A stretch of DNA of 40,182 nucleotides from a virus. The DNA is taken from IMG/VR virus record IMGVR_UViG_3300025655_004161, positions 1 to 40,182 of that record. One strand, given 5' to 3'. Both the position numbers and the translations under genes were made by a program. How positions within the stretch are numbered: position 1 is the first letter of the stretch; the number at the start of each line of letters is the position of its first letter. Positions 1-6,918 of this stretch are shown piece after piece. The notes below the pieces were generated by a model, which made no database searches, was not told where the DNA came from, and was given only the letters and a program-made list of their open reading frames with translations.

Positions 1-966
1 CTCCCAGATGGTGTAAAAGAGTTTATAGATAAATATTCAGATACACAGGGAATGAAAGAACAAGCAGCAACAGAAAAAGTTGAAAAAACAGAAGCATCAA
101 AAAATCAAACTTTAGAAAAATATGATATTACTGAAGAAGAAATTGCTTCCGTAATGAAAACGGGCGATGTTCGAGGTCGCGCCGATCCAGTTAAACTTGA
201 AGCTCTTAATAAAGAACGTGTGGCTAAAGGTCTAAAACCTATAAACCAAGCCGATGCAAGAAGTATATTTATATCAACACAACAGGCTGTTAAAGCAAAA
301 CAGGACCTTGAAGAAGTAAAAGCAGCACCAGCAAAAGCAAAAGCAGCACTAGCAAAAGAACTTGAAGAAATAGATAATCAAATTTTAGAAAAACAAAACT
401 GGGTTGAGGAAGCGAAAAAGAAACACGAAGCTCGTAATAAAGAACGTGAGGCTAAAGGTCTAAAAACTATAAACCTATATGATGATGGCGTCCGCGGCCG
501 CGGAATAGAATATAGAGAACAGGAAATTGAAGAATTATTAAAACGAAGAGAAGAACTAACTAGAGGAAACGATGCATCACCCATGGGTGATCCTCCCATG
601 GCTCCGGAGCCGGCTCCCATGGGTGATCCTCCCATGGTTCCCATATGGGAGCCGGCTCCCATGGGTGATCTAGGAAACTATCTATCGTTCAAAGGCGAAG
701 GCCAAACAATGGCACCAACATATAAAACTGGATCTCTTAGAATGAATGGTTTAGAAGCGGAGATGGTTTCAATGAATAACGCAATGAAATCACAAGCTCC
801 TATAGTTATAGCGTCACCTAGTTCCTCTTCACCAACTAGTGTAGATCAATCACAGACTTTTATCAATACTAGTAATCGTCAAACTACTATTTCTGGTGGT
901 ATTTCTCAATATACACAATCGCCAACAAGCTCCTATGCGTCTCGGTTTTCTGCGGCTTATACATAA
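1..966 (+). CDS. Unknown phage protein, C-terminal part (5' end off the window)
   Basis: The frame is open from base 1, so the ATG at 52 is probably internal and the gene starts left of the window. The visible 322 residues are a charged, Glu/Lys/Ala-rich, coiled-coil-like stretch. It contains two related segments, LEALNKERVAKGLKPIN and HEARNKEREAKGLKTIN, each near a VRGR motif. A Pro/Met linker with three copies of PMGD (about bases 580-670) follows, then a Ser/Thr/Gln-rich tail. Such architecture occurs in phage structural or tail-associated proteins, but I recognise no family and assign no function. It is the only plus-strand gene seen and converges on pstS. Confidence 0.6.
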   Translation, partial: LPDGVKEFIDKYSDTQGMKEQAATEKVEKTEASKNQTLEKYDITEEEIASVMKTGDVRGRADPVKLEALNKERVAKGLKPINQADARSIFISTQQAVKAKQDLEEVKAAPAKAKAALAKELEEIDNQILEKQNWVEEAKKKHEARNKEREAKGLKTINLYDDGVRGRGIEYREQEIEELLKRREELTRGNDASPMGDPPMAPEPAPMGDPPMVPIWEPAPMGDLGNYLSFKGEGQTMAPTYKTGSLRMNGLEAEMVSMNNAMKSQAPIVIASPSSSSPTSVDQSQTFINTSNRQTTISGGISQYTQSPTSSYASRFSAAYT

Positions 967-993
967 AAAAAAGAGGGGACCGAAGTCCCCTCT
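965..993 (-). terminator. Intrinsic terminator of pstS (UUCG tetraloop)
   Basis: On the minus strand, AGAGGGGAC-TTCG-GTCCCCTCT forms a 9-bp stem (972-993) with the very stable C(UUCG)G tetraloop, followed by eight T (965-972). It lies 14 bases after the pstS stop. The plus-strand side ends in the weaker TGATATTTTAT, so it may also slow the convergent left gene. About 37 bp are identical to the terminator after gene 32. Confidence 0.9.
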
Positions 994-1006
994 GATATTT
1001 TATAGT

Positions 1007-1966
1007 TTATTTTAAAGAGATTAATCCTTTATCCTCAAGTGGACCATCTGCCATTTGCATACGTTTAAATAGATTGACAAATTCCTGAATACCAGGAATT
1101 TTTGCGATATGTTCTTTCTTCACATAGTATTGAAGTGACCGAGAGATTTTATACTTACCGTTTGCAATGTTTTCAAATGTAGGTTCGAAACCTTCAACAA
1201 TTGAACCCTGGATAACATTAGAGTTTTGGTCCAAGAATGAGTATCCAAAAATGCCGTGAGAATTTGGATCTGATTGGAGCTTCTGAACAATTAGATTATC
1301 GTTCTCGCCTGCATCAACATACGCACCATCTTCACGGATGTGGTGAGCAATATTCTTAAACTTCTTCTTGTCCTTTTTACTAAGATCTTTTAGTTCTGAA
1401 ATTTGTTTAGCTCCACCTTCCATAGCGAGCTCTAGAAAAGCGTCACGTGTACCAGATGTTGGAGGAGGACCAAATACCTTTATCTTTACATTAGGAAGAG
1501 ATGGATCTACATCAGACCAATACACATATGGATTTGGTACTAACTTACCATCTACTGGAACCTTAGCGGCAAGAGCTAAAAAAATATGTTTCAATTGAAA
1601 ATTATATTGAGTTGCTGATTTATCGTTAGCAATTACAATACCATCAAAACCAATCTCGTATTCGATTGGTGTTACACCATTCTTTGCACAAAGCTCTACT
1701 TCTGATTTCTTAATTTTGCGTGAAGAATTTGTGATGTCTGGGTGTTTTTCTCCGACTCCAGCGCAGAACAATTTGAATCCACCACCTGAACCAGTTGATT
1801 CTACAACAGGCGTTTTAAATCCGCTAGTCCTACCAAACTCTTCAGCAACTTTGGTGGAAAATGGAAATACTGTTGAAGAACCAACGATACGAATCTGGTC
1901 CCTTGCAGATGCAGATGTTACAATAAGTACCGATGTTAAGGCAGCGAGTGTTAATGTTTTAATCAA
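1007..1966 (-). CDS. pstS: Phosphate ABC transporter substrate-binding protein (PstS)
   Basis: The 319-aa product is a periplasmic phosphate-binding protein. Residues 1-21 look like a Sec signal peptide ending ASA before RDQ. The phosphate-cradle motifs are GSSTVFPF (about 29-36), ESTGSGGGF (about 57-65) and PPTSGTRDAF (about 167-176). Marine phages carry pstS as a host-derived auxiliary gene thought to raise phosphate uptake during infection. The only start giving the signal peptide is TTG at 1966, with AGGAGA about 8 bases upstream. A 16-bp palindrome lies upstream and a UUCG terminator follows, so it is probably transcribed alone. The family call is firm; the regulation is inferred. Confidence 0.95.
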   Translation of the reverse strand: MIKTLTLAALTSVLIVTSASARDQIRIVGSSTVFPFSTKVAEEFGRTSGFKTPVVESTGSGGGFKLFCAGVGEKHPDITNSSRKIKKSEVELCAKNGVTPIEYEIGFDGIVIANDKSATQYNFQLKHIFLALAAKVPVDGKLVPNPYVYWSDVDPSLPNVKIKVFGPPPTSGTRDAFLELAMEGGAKQISELKDLSKKDKKKFKNIAHHIREDGAYVDAGENDNLIVQKLQSDPNSHGIFGYSFLDQNSNVIQGSIVEGFEPTFENIANGKYKISRSLQYYVKKEHIAKIPGIQEFVNLFKRMQMADGPLEDKGLISLK

Positions 1967-2013
1967 AATTTTGATCTCCTTTCGAACTTGTAATCGTATG
2001 TAATATTCATATT

Positions 2014-2029
2014 TAACAAAATTTTGTTA
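2014..2029. promoter_or_regulatory. Perfect 16-bp palindrome upstream of pstS, candidate operator
   Basis: TAACAAAATTTTGTTA is a perfect inverted repeat about 48 bases upstream of the pstS start. The preceding CTG on the minus strand makes CTGTAAC, which resembles one half of an alphaproteobacterial Pho box (CTGTCAC), but the second half 11 bases on is poor. An operator role is inferred from position and symmetry only. Confidence 0.35.
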
Positions 2030-2076
2030 CAGACGTGTTATCCTTTTATTAATCTTTTATTATATTTTATACAGAC

Positions 2077-2103
2077 AAAAAAGAGGGGACCGAAGTCCCC
2101 TCT
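2077..2103 (-). terminator. Intrinsic terminator of gene 32 (UUCG tetraloop)
   Basis: The 9-bp stem (2082-2103) and C(UUCG)G loop are the same as at 965-993, with a six-T tail on the minus strand. It begins 10 bases after the gene 32 stop. Gene 32 is highly expressed in T4-like phages, and a strong terminator here would separate it from pstS. Confidence 0.9.
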
Positions 2104-2112
2104 GATATTTTA

Positions 2113-3003
2113 TCAATCCTCCTCTGCCAATTTCTTGAAGAATGATAGACTATCGTCATCTTCTTCATCATCATTACTCCAAGGAACACTATCTTCTTCC
2201 TTAGCTGCCGCAACACGAGGTTGAGGTGCTGCAGCAACTTCACTTAGTTCAGGACCACCATCAAGACCAAGAACACGATTGAGTCGAGTCTTTTGTTCTT
2301 CATATGACTTGAAATTAGATACATCAAGAAACTTAGATAGTGGATGTTGAGAGTTCCAAATCTCTTCAATCCTTGCATCATCGTCAGATACAGCAGAACT
2401 CTTATCAAACTCTGATAGGTCATAGTTCTGATAACCTTCATATCGACGAATCTTCAACTTGAAGTTAGCACCCTCCCAGAAATCGAAAGGATTCATTGGA
2501 TCTTCATCTTCAAATTGAGGTTGCATTGCATTCTGCATCTTTTCGAAGATCTTTGCGCCATACCGATAAAGAAACACTTGACCCTCATTCTGAGGATTTG
2601 CCTTATCTGATACGACTAGAACATTGGAATAATAGTTTAATCGACGCTTCTGCTTACGAACAATATCCTTGTTGGACTCTACACCTGAGTTCCAAAGCAT
2701 AGAGTTGTGTTCGCAAACTGGACACTTTTCGCCAATTGTGGTTCGACATTCGTCAATCCACCAACCACCAGGACCCTGGAATCCATGATTGTATACCTTG
2801 ACCCATGGAAGTTCTTCACCAGGGGCTGCTGGTAGGAATCGAATGACTGAGTATCCGTTTCCTGCCTTGTCTACTTCAGGCTTCCAGATATTTTCGTTTG
2901 TGTTGAGTTCGTCTCGTGCCGTAATCTTTTCGGCTGCTGTTACTAGGTCACGAAGTGATGACTTACTTGACTTCTTGAGTGCGGCAAAAGATGTTGCTGC
3001 CAT
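2113..3003 (-). CDS. 32: Single-stranded DNA-binding protein, T4 gp32-like
   Basis: The 296-aa product coats single-stranded DNA during replication and recombination. The N-terminus is basic and Ser/Lys-rich, as in the gp32 cooperativity region. The zinc-binding set is visible as H (in YNHGF), C (in DECR) and CPVC, about residues 73-97, matching the H-C-C-C set of T4 gp32. The acidic tail (DDEEDDD near 277-283, then FFKKLAEED) is the usual docking site for gp59 and other partners. AAGGAG precedes the ATG. It is last in a 33-59-32 block, the T4 order, and ends in a strong terminator. Family assignment is firm. Confidence 0.95.
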   Translation of the reverse strand: MAATSFAALKKSSKSSLRDLVTAAEKITARDELNTNENIWKPEVDKAGNGYSVIRFLPAAPGEELPWVKVYNHGFQGPGGWWIDECRTTIGEKCPVCEHNSMLWNSGVESNKDIVRKQKRRLNYYSNVLVVSDKANPQNEGQVFLYRYGAKIFEKMQNAMQPQFEDEDPMNPFDFWEGANFKLKIRRYEGYQNYDLSEFDKSSAVSDDDARIEEIWNSQHPLSKFLDVSNFKSYEEQKTRLNRVLGLDGGPELSEVAAAPQPRVAAAKEEDSVPWSNDDEEDDDSLSFFKKLAEED

Positions 3004-3045
3004 TTTTGATTCTCCTTAAAACTACTTAATACGACTTTATACGAC

Positions 3046-3645
3046 TTAAACAAATATAGATTTTACGACATGACGATACTCCTTTGGATCAATTTCAATA
3101 AATGACGAATACTTTACTATCTTCTTATTATACTCGATCCAAATGAAATCGTCAACGTATTTATTGATCTTTTTCACGAATCCTAGCACTTTGTCTAGTA
3201 TAATAAAAGACTCGATTGATATATCTTCAGAGATGAGGAGTTTCAGAATTATTGGATGTTGCCCATCATCACACTGAAACACCTCATCAAACTGAAGATC
3301 ATTCCGATCCATATAATCACGAAGTTTACTCATATCTTCACGGAATGAATATTTAAGTGACTGGAACTTTCTCTTCCATTCGTTAAAGACTTGTTCAGCC
3401 TTGTCAGAAACAAGACCTCCACTCCAATTATTATCCTCCTTGATTAGATTTGAAACGAAGAATGGAACAAGTTCCTTCTTATGCCTCCTTTCTATCTTCT
3501 CGAAGAAAAACTTGTCTTTACGTCTTAAAAAAGATTCCTCCTTTACTCTCAGTTTACCATTATATTTAAAGTAATCATAATCAGTCGTAAAATGACTTCT
3601 CAGCGCAAGATAAGTTTTATACGCATTGAAACCAGGAAACGACAT
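3046..3645 (-). CDS. 59: Replicative helicase loader, T4 gp59-like
   Basis: In T4 this all-helical protein loads the gp41 helicase onto gp32-coated forks. The region AYKTYLALRSHF...YDYFKYNG...RRKDKFFFEKI closely follows the T4 gp59 N-terminus (VYKLYL...YDVIKYN...RRDKYFFQK). The acidic middle and FIILDKVLGF segment also match (T4 FILLDSFL). I place the start at ATG 3645, whose A is the last base of the gene 33 stop (TGATG); an ATG at 3663 would add six residues. Neighbours 33 upstream and 32 downstream reproduce the T4 gene order. Confidence in function is high. Confidence 0.88.
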   Translation of the reverse strand: MSFPGFNAYKTYLALRSHFTTDYDYFKYNGKLRVKEESFLRRKDKFFFEKIERRHKKELVPFFVSNLIKEDNNWSGGLVSDKAEQVFNEWKRKFQSLKYSFREDMSKLRDYMDRNDLQFDEVFQCDDGQHPIILKLLISEDISIESFIILDKVLGFVKKINKYVDDFIWIEYNKKIVKYSSFIEIDPKEYRHVVKSIFV

Positions 3646-3860
3646 CACATGGGCAATCTGCATAATTTCTCTGTTAGTAAATTTAAATCACTAGCCTCTG
3701 ATTCAATCTTCGCCTTGATAACTCTATTAATCATTTTAGCAACAGATTCAATCTCTACATTATTCTTTTCACAAAAATTGATAATTGCGTCAATATAAGA
3801 TTCACCAGTTTCATACACAAAATCTTCAATTTCTTGATTGAACTTATTCTTATCAATCAT
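3645..3860 (-). CDS. 33: Late transcription co-activator, T4 gp33-like
   Basis: This 71-aa protein resembles the short gp33 homologues of marine T4-like phages (pattern YxDAIxxxCExxxxEIExxAKxI...EAxxLNxL). In T4, gp33 bridges the RNA polymerase beta-flap and the sliding clamp to activate late promoters. Its ATG overlaps the cupin stop by 4 bases (ATGA) and its stop shares a base with the gene 59 start, implying coupled translation. The family call rests on pattern and synteny; the protein is too short for certainty. Confidence 0.78.
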   Translation of the reverse strand: MIDKNKFNQEIEDFVYETGESYIDAIINFCEKNNVEIESVAKMINRVIKAKIESEASDLNLLTEKLCRLPM

Positions 3861-4207
3861 TTCGAAATAATTCCTCCAGTATTCTTTCTTACAATATCTT
3901 CTGAGATTGATTCAGCGTAATAGATTTCTAGTACCTCAGCGTCTTCTACACATTCAAACCAATGATATTCACCCGGCTTCACTGTAGTGAAATTTCCTGG
4001 TCCTAGTTCTGTCTTATCTGTATGATCATAATCATTCTTACGTACAAAAATATTCATTTTACCGCTAATACAATAGAATCCGTTCCACTTGTGCTTATGT
4101 AAATGTTCTGAACATTTATAACCAGACTTTGTAATGATTCTGTGGACTTCAATCATGGGAGTCACTAAAAGAGGTTCTGTCTGACCCCAAACTTTACCAT
4201 AAATCAT
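3857..4207 (-). CDS. Small single-domain cupin
   Basis: The 116-aa beta-barrel protein carries the two cupin motifs: HLHKHKWNGFYCISG (about residues 36-50), with metal-ligand histidines, and GPGNFTTVKPGEYHWFE (about 70-86). Cupins of this size act as sugar epimerases, isomerases or mannose-6-phosphate isomerase-like enzymes. Substrate cannot be read from the sequence. It is coupled by ATGA overlaps to kdsA upstream and gene 33 downstream. The kdsA neighbour suggests a role in Kdo or another surface sugar pathway (inference). Confidence 0.8.
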   Translation of the reverse strand: MIYGKVWGQTEPLLVTPMIEVHRIITKSGYKCSEHLHKHKWNGFYCISGKMNIFVRKNDYDHTDKTELGPGNFTTVKPGEYHWFECVEDAEVLEIYYAESISEDIVRKNTGGIISK

Positions 4208-4998
4208 TTTTTAACCACTCCATCAATTTCTAAAATTTGTTCTATTATTTTTGGAAAATCTTTTAATTTAATCATATTAGGACCATCACTCGGTGCATTA
4301 TCAGGATCTGGATGGACTTCCATAAAGAGTCCTGCTATTGATACAGCGGTAGCCGCATAAGCAATAACAGAAGCAAAACGTCTATCACCCCCACTTGAAC
4401 CTCCCTGACCTCCTGGATATTGTACGGCATGTGTGCAATCCATAATGACAGGTGCATATTCTTTCATCACTTCTAATGAACGCATATCAACAACGAGATT
4501 GTTATATCCAAATGTTGTACCTCGTTCAGTTAACATTACTTCATTATAACCAAAGGATTTTATCTTGTCAACTATATTTTTTGTTTCCCATGGAGATAAA
4601 AATTGTCCTTTTTTTACATTCACAGGTTTACCAGTTTCGGCAGCTGATTTTAGAAGATCAGTTTGCCTACAGAGAAATGCTGGTATTTGAAGAATGTCTG
4701 CATTAGTTACGGAACATTGCCAAGATTCATGTACATCTGTTAATGTAGGTATACCTCTATTTCTTATTGAATCAAATGCATAATACGCACCATCAAAGTC
4801 TCCTCTGTATGAAGAGGATGATGTTCTATTTGCTTTATCAAAACTCATTTTAAAACAAAAGTTGACAGATAAATCGTCACAAATCTCTTTTAGAGTCTCT
4901 GCGATTTCCACTGCCAACTCTTGATTTTCAAAAACGCACGGTCCAGCAATAATCGATAGTTTCTTATCGTTAGCGAGACTATTATAAAAATTATTCAT
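4204..4998 (-). CDS. kdsA: 3-deoxy-D-manno-octulosonate 8-phosphate synthase (KdsA)
   Basis: KdsA condenses phosphoenolpyruvate with arabinose 5-phosphate to give Kdo-8-phosphate, the first committed step to the lipopolysaccharide core sugar Kdo. The 264-aa protein has the TIM-barrel family signatures IAGPCV (17-22), KMSFDKANRTS (about 49-59), LTDVHE (about 86-91), LTERGTTFGYNNLVVD (about 156-171) and a C-terminal FMEVHPDPDNAPSDG. Length is near the usual 270-285 aa, with no missing motif. It sits between a SleB-like hydrolase and a cupin inside a gp33-gp59-gp32 operon. A host-derived auxiliary gene acting on the cell surface is the simplest reading. Confidence 0.95.
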   Translation of the reverse strand: MNNFYNSLANDKKLSIIAGPCVFENQELAVEIAETLKEICDDLSVNFCFKMSFDKANRTSSSSYRGDFDGAYYAFDSIRNRGIPTLTDVHESWQCSVTNADILQIPAFLCRQTDLLKSAAETGKPVNVKKGQFLSPWETKNIVDKIKSFGYNEVMLTERGTTFGYNNLVVDMRSLEVMKEYAPVIMDCTHAVQYPGGQGGSSGGDRRFASVIAYAATAVSIAGLFMEVHPDPDNAPSDGPNMIKLKDFPKIIEQILEIDGVVKK

Positions 4999-5509
4999 AA
5001 AAAATATGCTTTCCTATTCTAATTAATACCTTTTTATTTTTGCTCCATTCGGGTACGACATAATCCGCATGATAAAATCTAGAACCTCTTGTGAAGTCTT
5101 CTACGTTAAAGTGTAGTAATGTATCTGCTATACTAATAGCTTTATACCAACTTTGTAAATCTTTTGGTGTATCTGATTTATTGTCACAATACCAAGAAAA
5201 TTGACACTTATATTTTACTATTTTGTTGTTTATCTTTACTGCCTGATATACAACGTCGCAGATGTTATTAGGGAAATCTTTGTCTTTTACACGATTTAGA
5301 GTTACGAGACCAATAGCATATTGACCAATAATTTCTTCTCCTCTAGCTTCAAAGTATATGTTTTTAGCTAAACAGTTCAGACTATCTTTATCTACTTCGT
5401 GACTGTCTGCATTATCCGGCAATGTTGCCATAGATACAAAAATAAGAATTAAGTAGACAAAACAAAAAATGATAAACTTTGCGATTCCCTTTTCGGAGAA
5501 TTTAAACAA
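4991..5509 (-). CDS. Cell wall hydrolase, SleB/Hydrolase_2 family, candidate endolysin
   Basis: The 172-aa protein has one N-terminal hydrophobic helix (about 10-28, IAKFIIFCFVYLILIFVSM) that could be a signal-anchor. The Hydrolase_2 domain follows: CLAKNIYFEARGE (about 46-58) with the catalytic Glu, AIGLVTLNRV, ICDVVYQ and CQFSWYCD, ending with SRFYHADYV. This family cleaves peptidoglycan as a transglycosylase/amidase and is a common endolysin in marine phages. The helix suggests a membrane-anchored or signal-arrest-release form. It overlaps kdsA by 8 bases and lies just downstream of the tmRNA. Confidence 0.88.
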   Translation of the reverse strand: MFKFSEKGIAKFIIFCFVYLILIFVSMATLPDNADSHEVDKDSLNCLAKNIYFEARGEEIIGQYAIGLVTLNRVKDKDFPNNICDVVYQAVKINNKIVKYKCQFSWYCDNKSDTPKDLQSWYKAISIADTLLHFNVEDFTRGSRFYHADYVVPEWSKNKKVLIRIGKHIFYE

Positions 5510-5535
5510 TGTTATATCCTTTAATTGTTAAAAGT

Positions 5536-5857
5536 GATTGGGCCCGTTATATGACAGGGTGGAACCCATACCCCGTGACTACAAGTCGATTAAGCCGCTA
5601 GGCGGATATCCTCGAAGTGGTTGTCATTTGCAACATTAAAGTTAGCATTTATAGTTTTGGTCCGATACGCTGGTACCATGGCGTCTACCTCGATTTGATC
5701 TTTACTACGTTAGTCGACCCTATTTCACCCCCCGCATAAGCATACCACAACAAACTCTTTCGTATCTAGCAAGGTCTCATTACTAGAGACGGTGATATGC
5801 TTATGGTGGAGGTGACGGGTACTGCCCCCGTGTCCTAACCGTCTATTCTATCTCCTC
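5536..5857 (-). ncRNA. ssrA: Circularly permuted two-piece tmRNA (ssrA)
   Basis: On the minus strand the 3' acceptor part comes first and the 5' part second. The acceptor piece has T-arm ACGGG-GGCAGTA-CCCGT (5815-5831) and ends CACCTCCACCA (5814-5804). The coding piece starts near 5732 with GGGGGTG, then the D-loop-like GGGTCGAC. The two make a 7-bp acceptor stem including G3-U70, the alanyl-tRNA synthetase identity pair, with CCA encoded. CTAACGT (5713-5707) pairs with ACGGTTAG (5842-5835, one bulge) as P2. The tag frame (5631-5590) reads ANDNHFEDIRLAA then TAA. A 10-bp inverted repeat (5796-5805/5735-5744) closes the spacer, which should be excised. The 5' and 3' ends are approximate. Confidence 0.93.
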
Positions 5858-6007
5858 TCAAACAGTAGATTTAATATTTATATTATCCATATCTAGACTC
5901 TTGACATAATCATACTCGTCTGCCAGTCGATCCAGATATTCTTCGTATTCCTTACGAATCTCAGGAAACCGAAACGCATCTTCGTACAACTCAACAAGTT
6001 CAAACAT
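5858..6007 (-). CDS. Small hypothetical protein, 49 aa
   Basis: The acidic 49-aa product contains ELVELYEDAFRFPEIRKEYE and a second Tyr/Asp-rich helix. No family is recognised. I choose ATG 6007 because GGGAG lies 8 bases before it. The gene follows a consensus promoter (6038-6066) and its stop directly abuts the tmRNA acceptor piece, so the two may share a transcript. Confidence 0.6.
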   Translation of the reverse strand: MFELVELYEDAFRFPEIRKEYEEYLDRLADEYDYVKSLDMDNINIKSTV

Positions 6008-6037
6008 CACATTCACTCCCTGTTTCATCATTTTTAT

Positions 6038-6066
6038 ATAATACAACAGAAATGAATTAATGTCAA
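6038..6066 (-). promoter_or_regulatory. Sigma-70-like promoter
   Basis: The minus strand reads TTGACA (6066-6061), a 17-base spacer, then TATTAT (6043-6038) running into ATAAAAATGATG. It drives the 49-aa gene and probably the tmRNA. The same arrangement recurs upstream of several small genes in this window and resembles host-type early promoters. Confidence 0.75.
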
Positions 6067-6179
6067 CAGTCTATGTTAACTGCCCATTCTACGTATTCTA
6101 CACCATGACTTACACTATCAATACAAGCCTTCTTAGTACCATTCTTCTCTGTAGATCTTCCATTCTGTAGATGCAACAT
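6063..6179 (-). CDS. Possible 38-aa protein overlapping its upstream neighbour
   Basis: ATG 6179 with AGGG five bases upstream opens a frame that overlaps the 3' end of the next gene upstream and ends in TGA within the -35 box of the promoter at 6038-6066. A stop codon inside TTGACA is also seen for the gene ending at 12013, which favours a real gene end. There is no homology to cite, so this is tentative. Confidence 0.35.
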   Translation of the reverse strand: MLHLQNGRSTEKNGTKKACIDSVSHGVEYVEWAVNIDC

Positions 6180-6351
6180 CGAAGCCCTGTTTTGCATATT
6201 CAGATGCCTGCGATGTACAAGTTTGTGTTGTATGTGCTACTGCCTTTGCTGTTGCGGTGTCTGTTACGGTATCTGCCACATCATTTGCAGTATCTACAAT
6301 ATCGTCTCCTAGTTTAGTCCAACTGCTTTTCTTAAATGGATTCCAACCCAT
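6133..6351 (-). CDS. Small hypothetical protein, 72 aa
   Basis: The product starts MGWNPFKK and continues with Asp/Ala/Thr-rich heptad-like segments (DDIVDTANDVADTVTDTATAK). It looks like an amphipathic helix without a signal peptide or a full membrane segment. A weak AGAAAG precedes the ATG. Similar short helical proteins occur in marine phages, but I cannot name a family. A TATAAATA box lies about 110 bases upstream. Confidence 0.55.
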   Translation of the reverse strand: MGWNPFKKSSWTKLGDDIVDTANDVADTVTDTATAKAVAHTTQTCTSQASEYAKQGFDVASTEWKIYREEWY

Positions 6352-6462
6352 AGAACATTCTTTCTATATAAAAAAAGTGATGGCCGCGATTTTTCCACTC
6401 TTTGGTACTTCATCCGCCATCCCTGCCGTACCTCACATAAATGAGCCTCAGCAGCACGGTGT

Positions 6463-6470
6463 TATTTATA
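6463..6470 (-). promoter_or_regulatory. Candidate T4-type late promoter (TATAAATA)
   Basis: The minus strand contains TATAAATA immediately after the tRNA-Leu gene. T4-like late promoters use this octamer at -10, and this phage encodes gp33. Downstream are an 18-codon frame (6420-6364, starting MADEVPKS, AGGG before the ATG) and the 72-aa gene at 6351. In AT-rich DNA the octamer could be chance. Confidence 0.35.
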
Positions 6471-6472
6471 TT

Positions 6473-6556
6473 TGGTGCGGGCGGCCGGACTCGAACCGGC
6501 AAGCGCTAGGCAATTGATTTTAAGTCAATCGAGTTTACCAATTTCTCCACGCCCGC
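6473..6556 (-). tRNA. tRNA-Leu (anticodon UAA)
   Basis: Minus strand: GCGGGCG (6556-6550) pairs with CGCCCGC (6483-6477), followed by A and encoded CCA. The anticodon loop CTTAAAA gives UAA. A long variable arm is present, as expected for class II tRNA-Leu, and the T-arm reads CCGGTTCGAGTCCGG. Confidence 0.95.
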
Positions 6557-6577
6557 TTAAACTTTTTTCTAAAGTTG

Positions 6578-6606
6578 TTTGTGTCTACCAATTCCACCAC
6601 GGGCGC
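6578..6606 (-). pseudogene. 5' fragment of a second tRNA-Leu
   Basis: The minus strand from 6606 has the acceptor 5' strand GCGCCCG and a full Leu-type D-arm (GTGGAATTGGTAGACAC), then degenerates. There is no variable arm, T-arm or acceptor 3' strand before the intact tRNA-Leu. It reads as a truncated tRNA left by recombination. Confidence 0.75.
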
Positions 6607-6612
6607 ATTATT

Positions 6613-6689
6613 TGGCGATCTCGGCAGGACTCGAACCTGCAACCGTCCGCTTAGAAGGCGGGTGCTCTATCCAATTGAGCTACGAGACC
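6613..6689 (-). tRNA. tRNA-Arg (anticodon UCU)
   Basis: Acceptor GGTCTCG (6689-6683) pairs with CGAGATC, discriminator G, CCA encoded. The anticodon loop CTTCTAA gives UCU, reading AGA/AGG. The T-arm is GCAGGTTCGAGTCCTGC. AGA is common in AT-rich phage genes. Confidence 0.95.
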
Positions 6690-6774
6690 AATTAACAATA
6701 CCAACACAATTTCAAAATTGCGTATGCAAAGGGTAAAAATGATAACAAAACTAATGTTACCATATACCAATTAA

Positions 6775-6918
6775 TCAAGGCAATACTCTCTTTACGACTA
6801 CATGTCCCATCTCAAATGGTAGAGTTACCATATCATAAGCAATACCAATAGGTGTCAATGGTGTTACAGCACAAGCTGAAACCAAAAGACCAAGACTGAT
6901 AACGATTACCTTTTTCAT
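6775..6918 (-). CDS. Small lipoprotein, 47 aa
   Basis: The product begins MKKVIVISLGLLVSAC, a textbook lipoprotein signal with lipobox LVSAC (Cys16), leaving a mature peptide of about 32 residues. GAGGAAC precedes the ATG, which overlaps the purS stop (ATGA). Roles such as outer spanin or superinfection exclusion are possible for phage lipoproteins of this size, but nothing in the sequence decides. Confidence 0.7.
   Translation of the reverse strand: MKKVIVISLGLLVSACAVTPLTPIGIAYDMVTLPFEMGHVVVKRVLP

Noticed and set aside
378-662. Minus-strand frame opposite the left-end gene
   Set aside because: It is rich in Met-Gly-Ser from the complement of the PMGD repeats, with no ribosome-binding site; it is a shadow of the plus-strand gene.
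1967-2076. Canonical Pho box upstream of pstS
   Set aside because: Only one of the two required direct-repeat halves matches; kept as a palindrome only.
6472-6654. Plus-strand frames across the tRNA genes (also 10071-10462 and 10724-11012)
   Set aside because: They are antisense to tRNAs and encode the familiar spurious RGxRTPDxx-type peptides.
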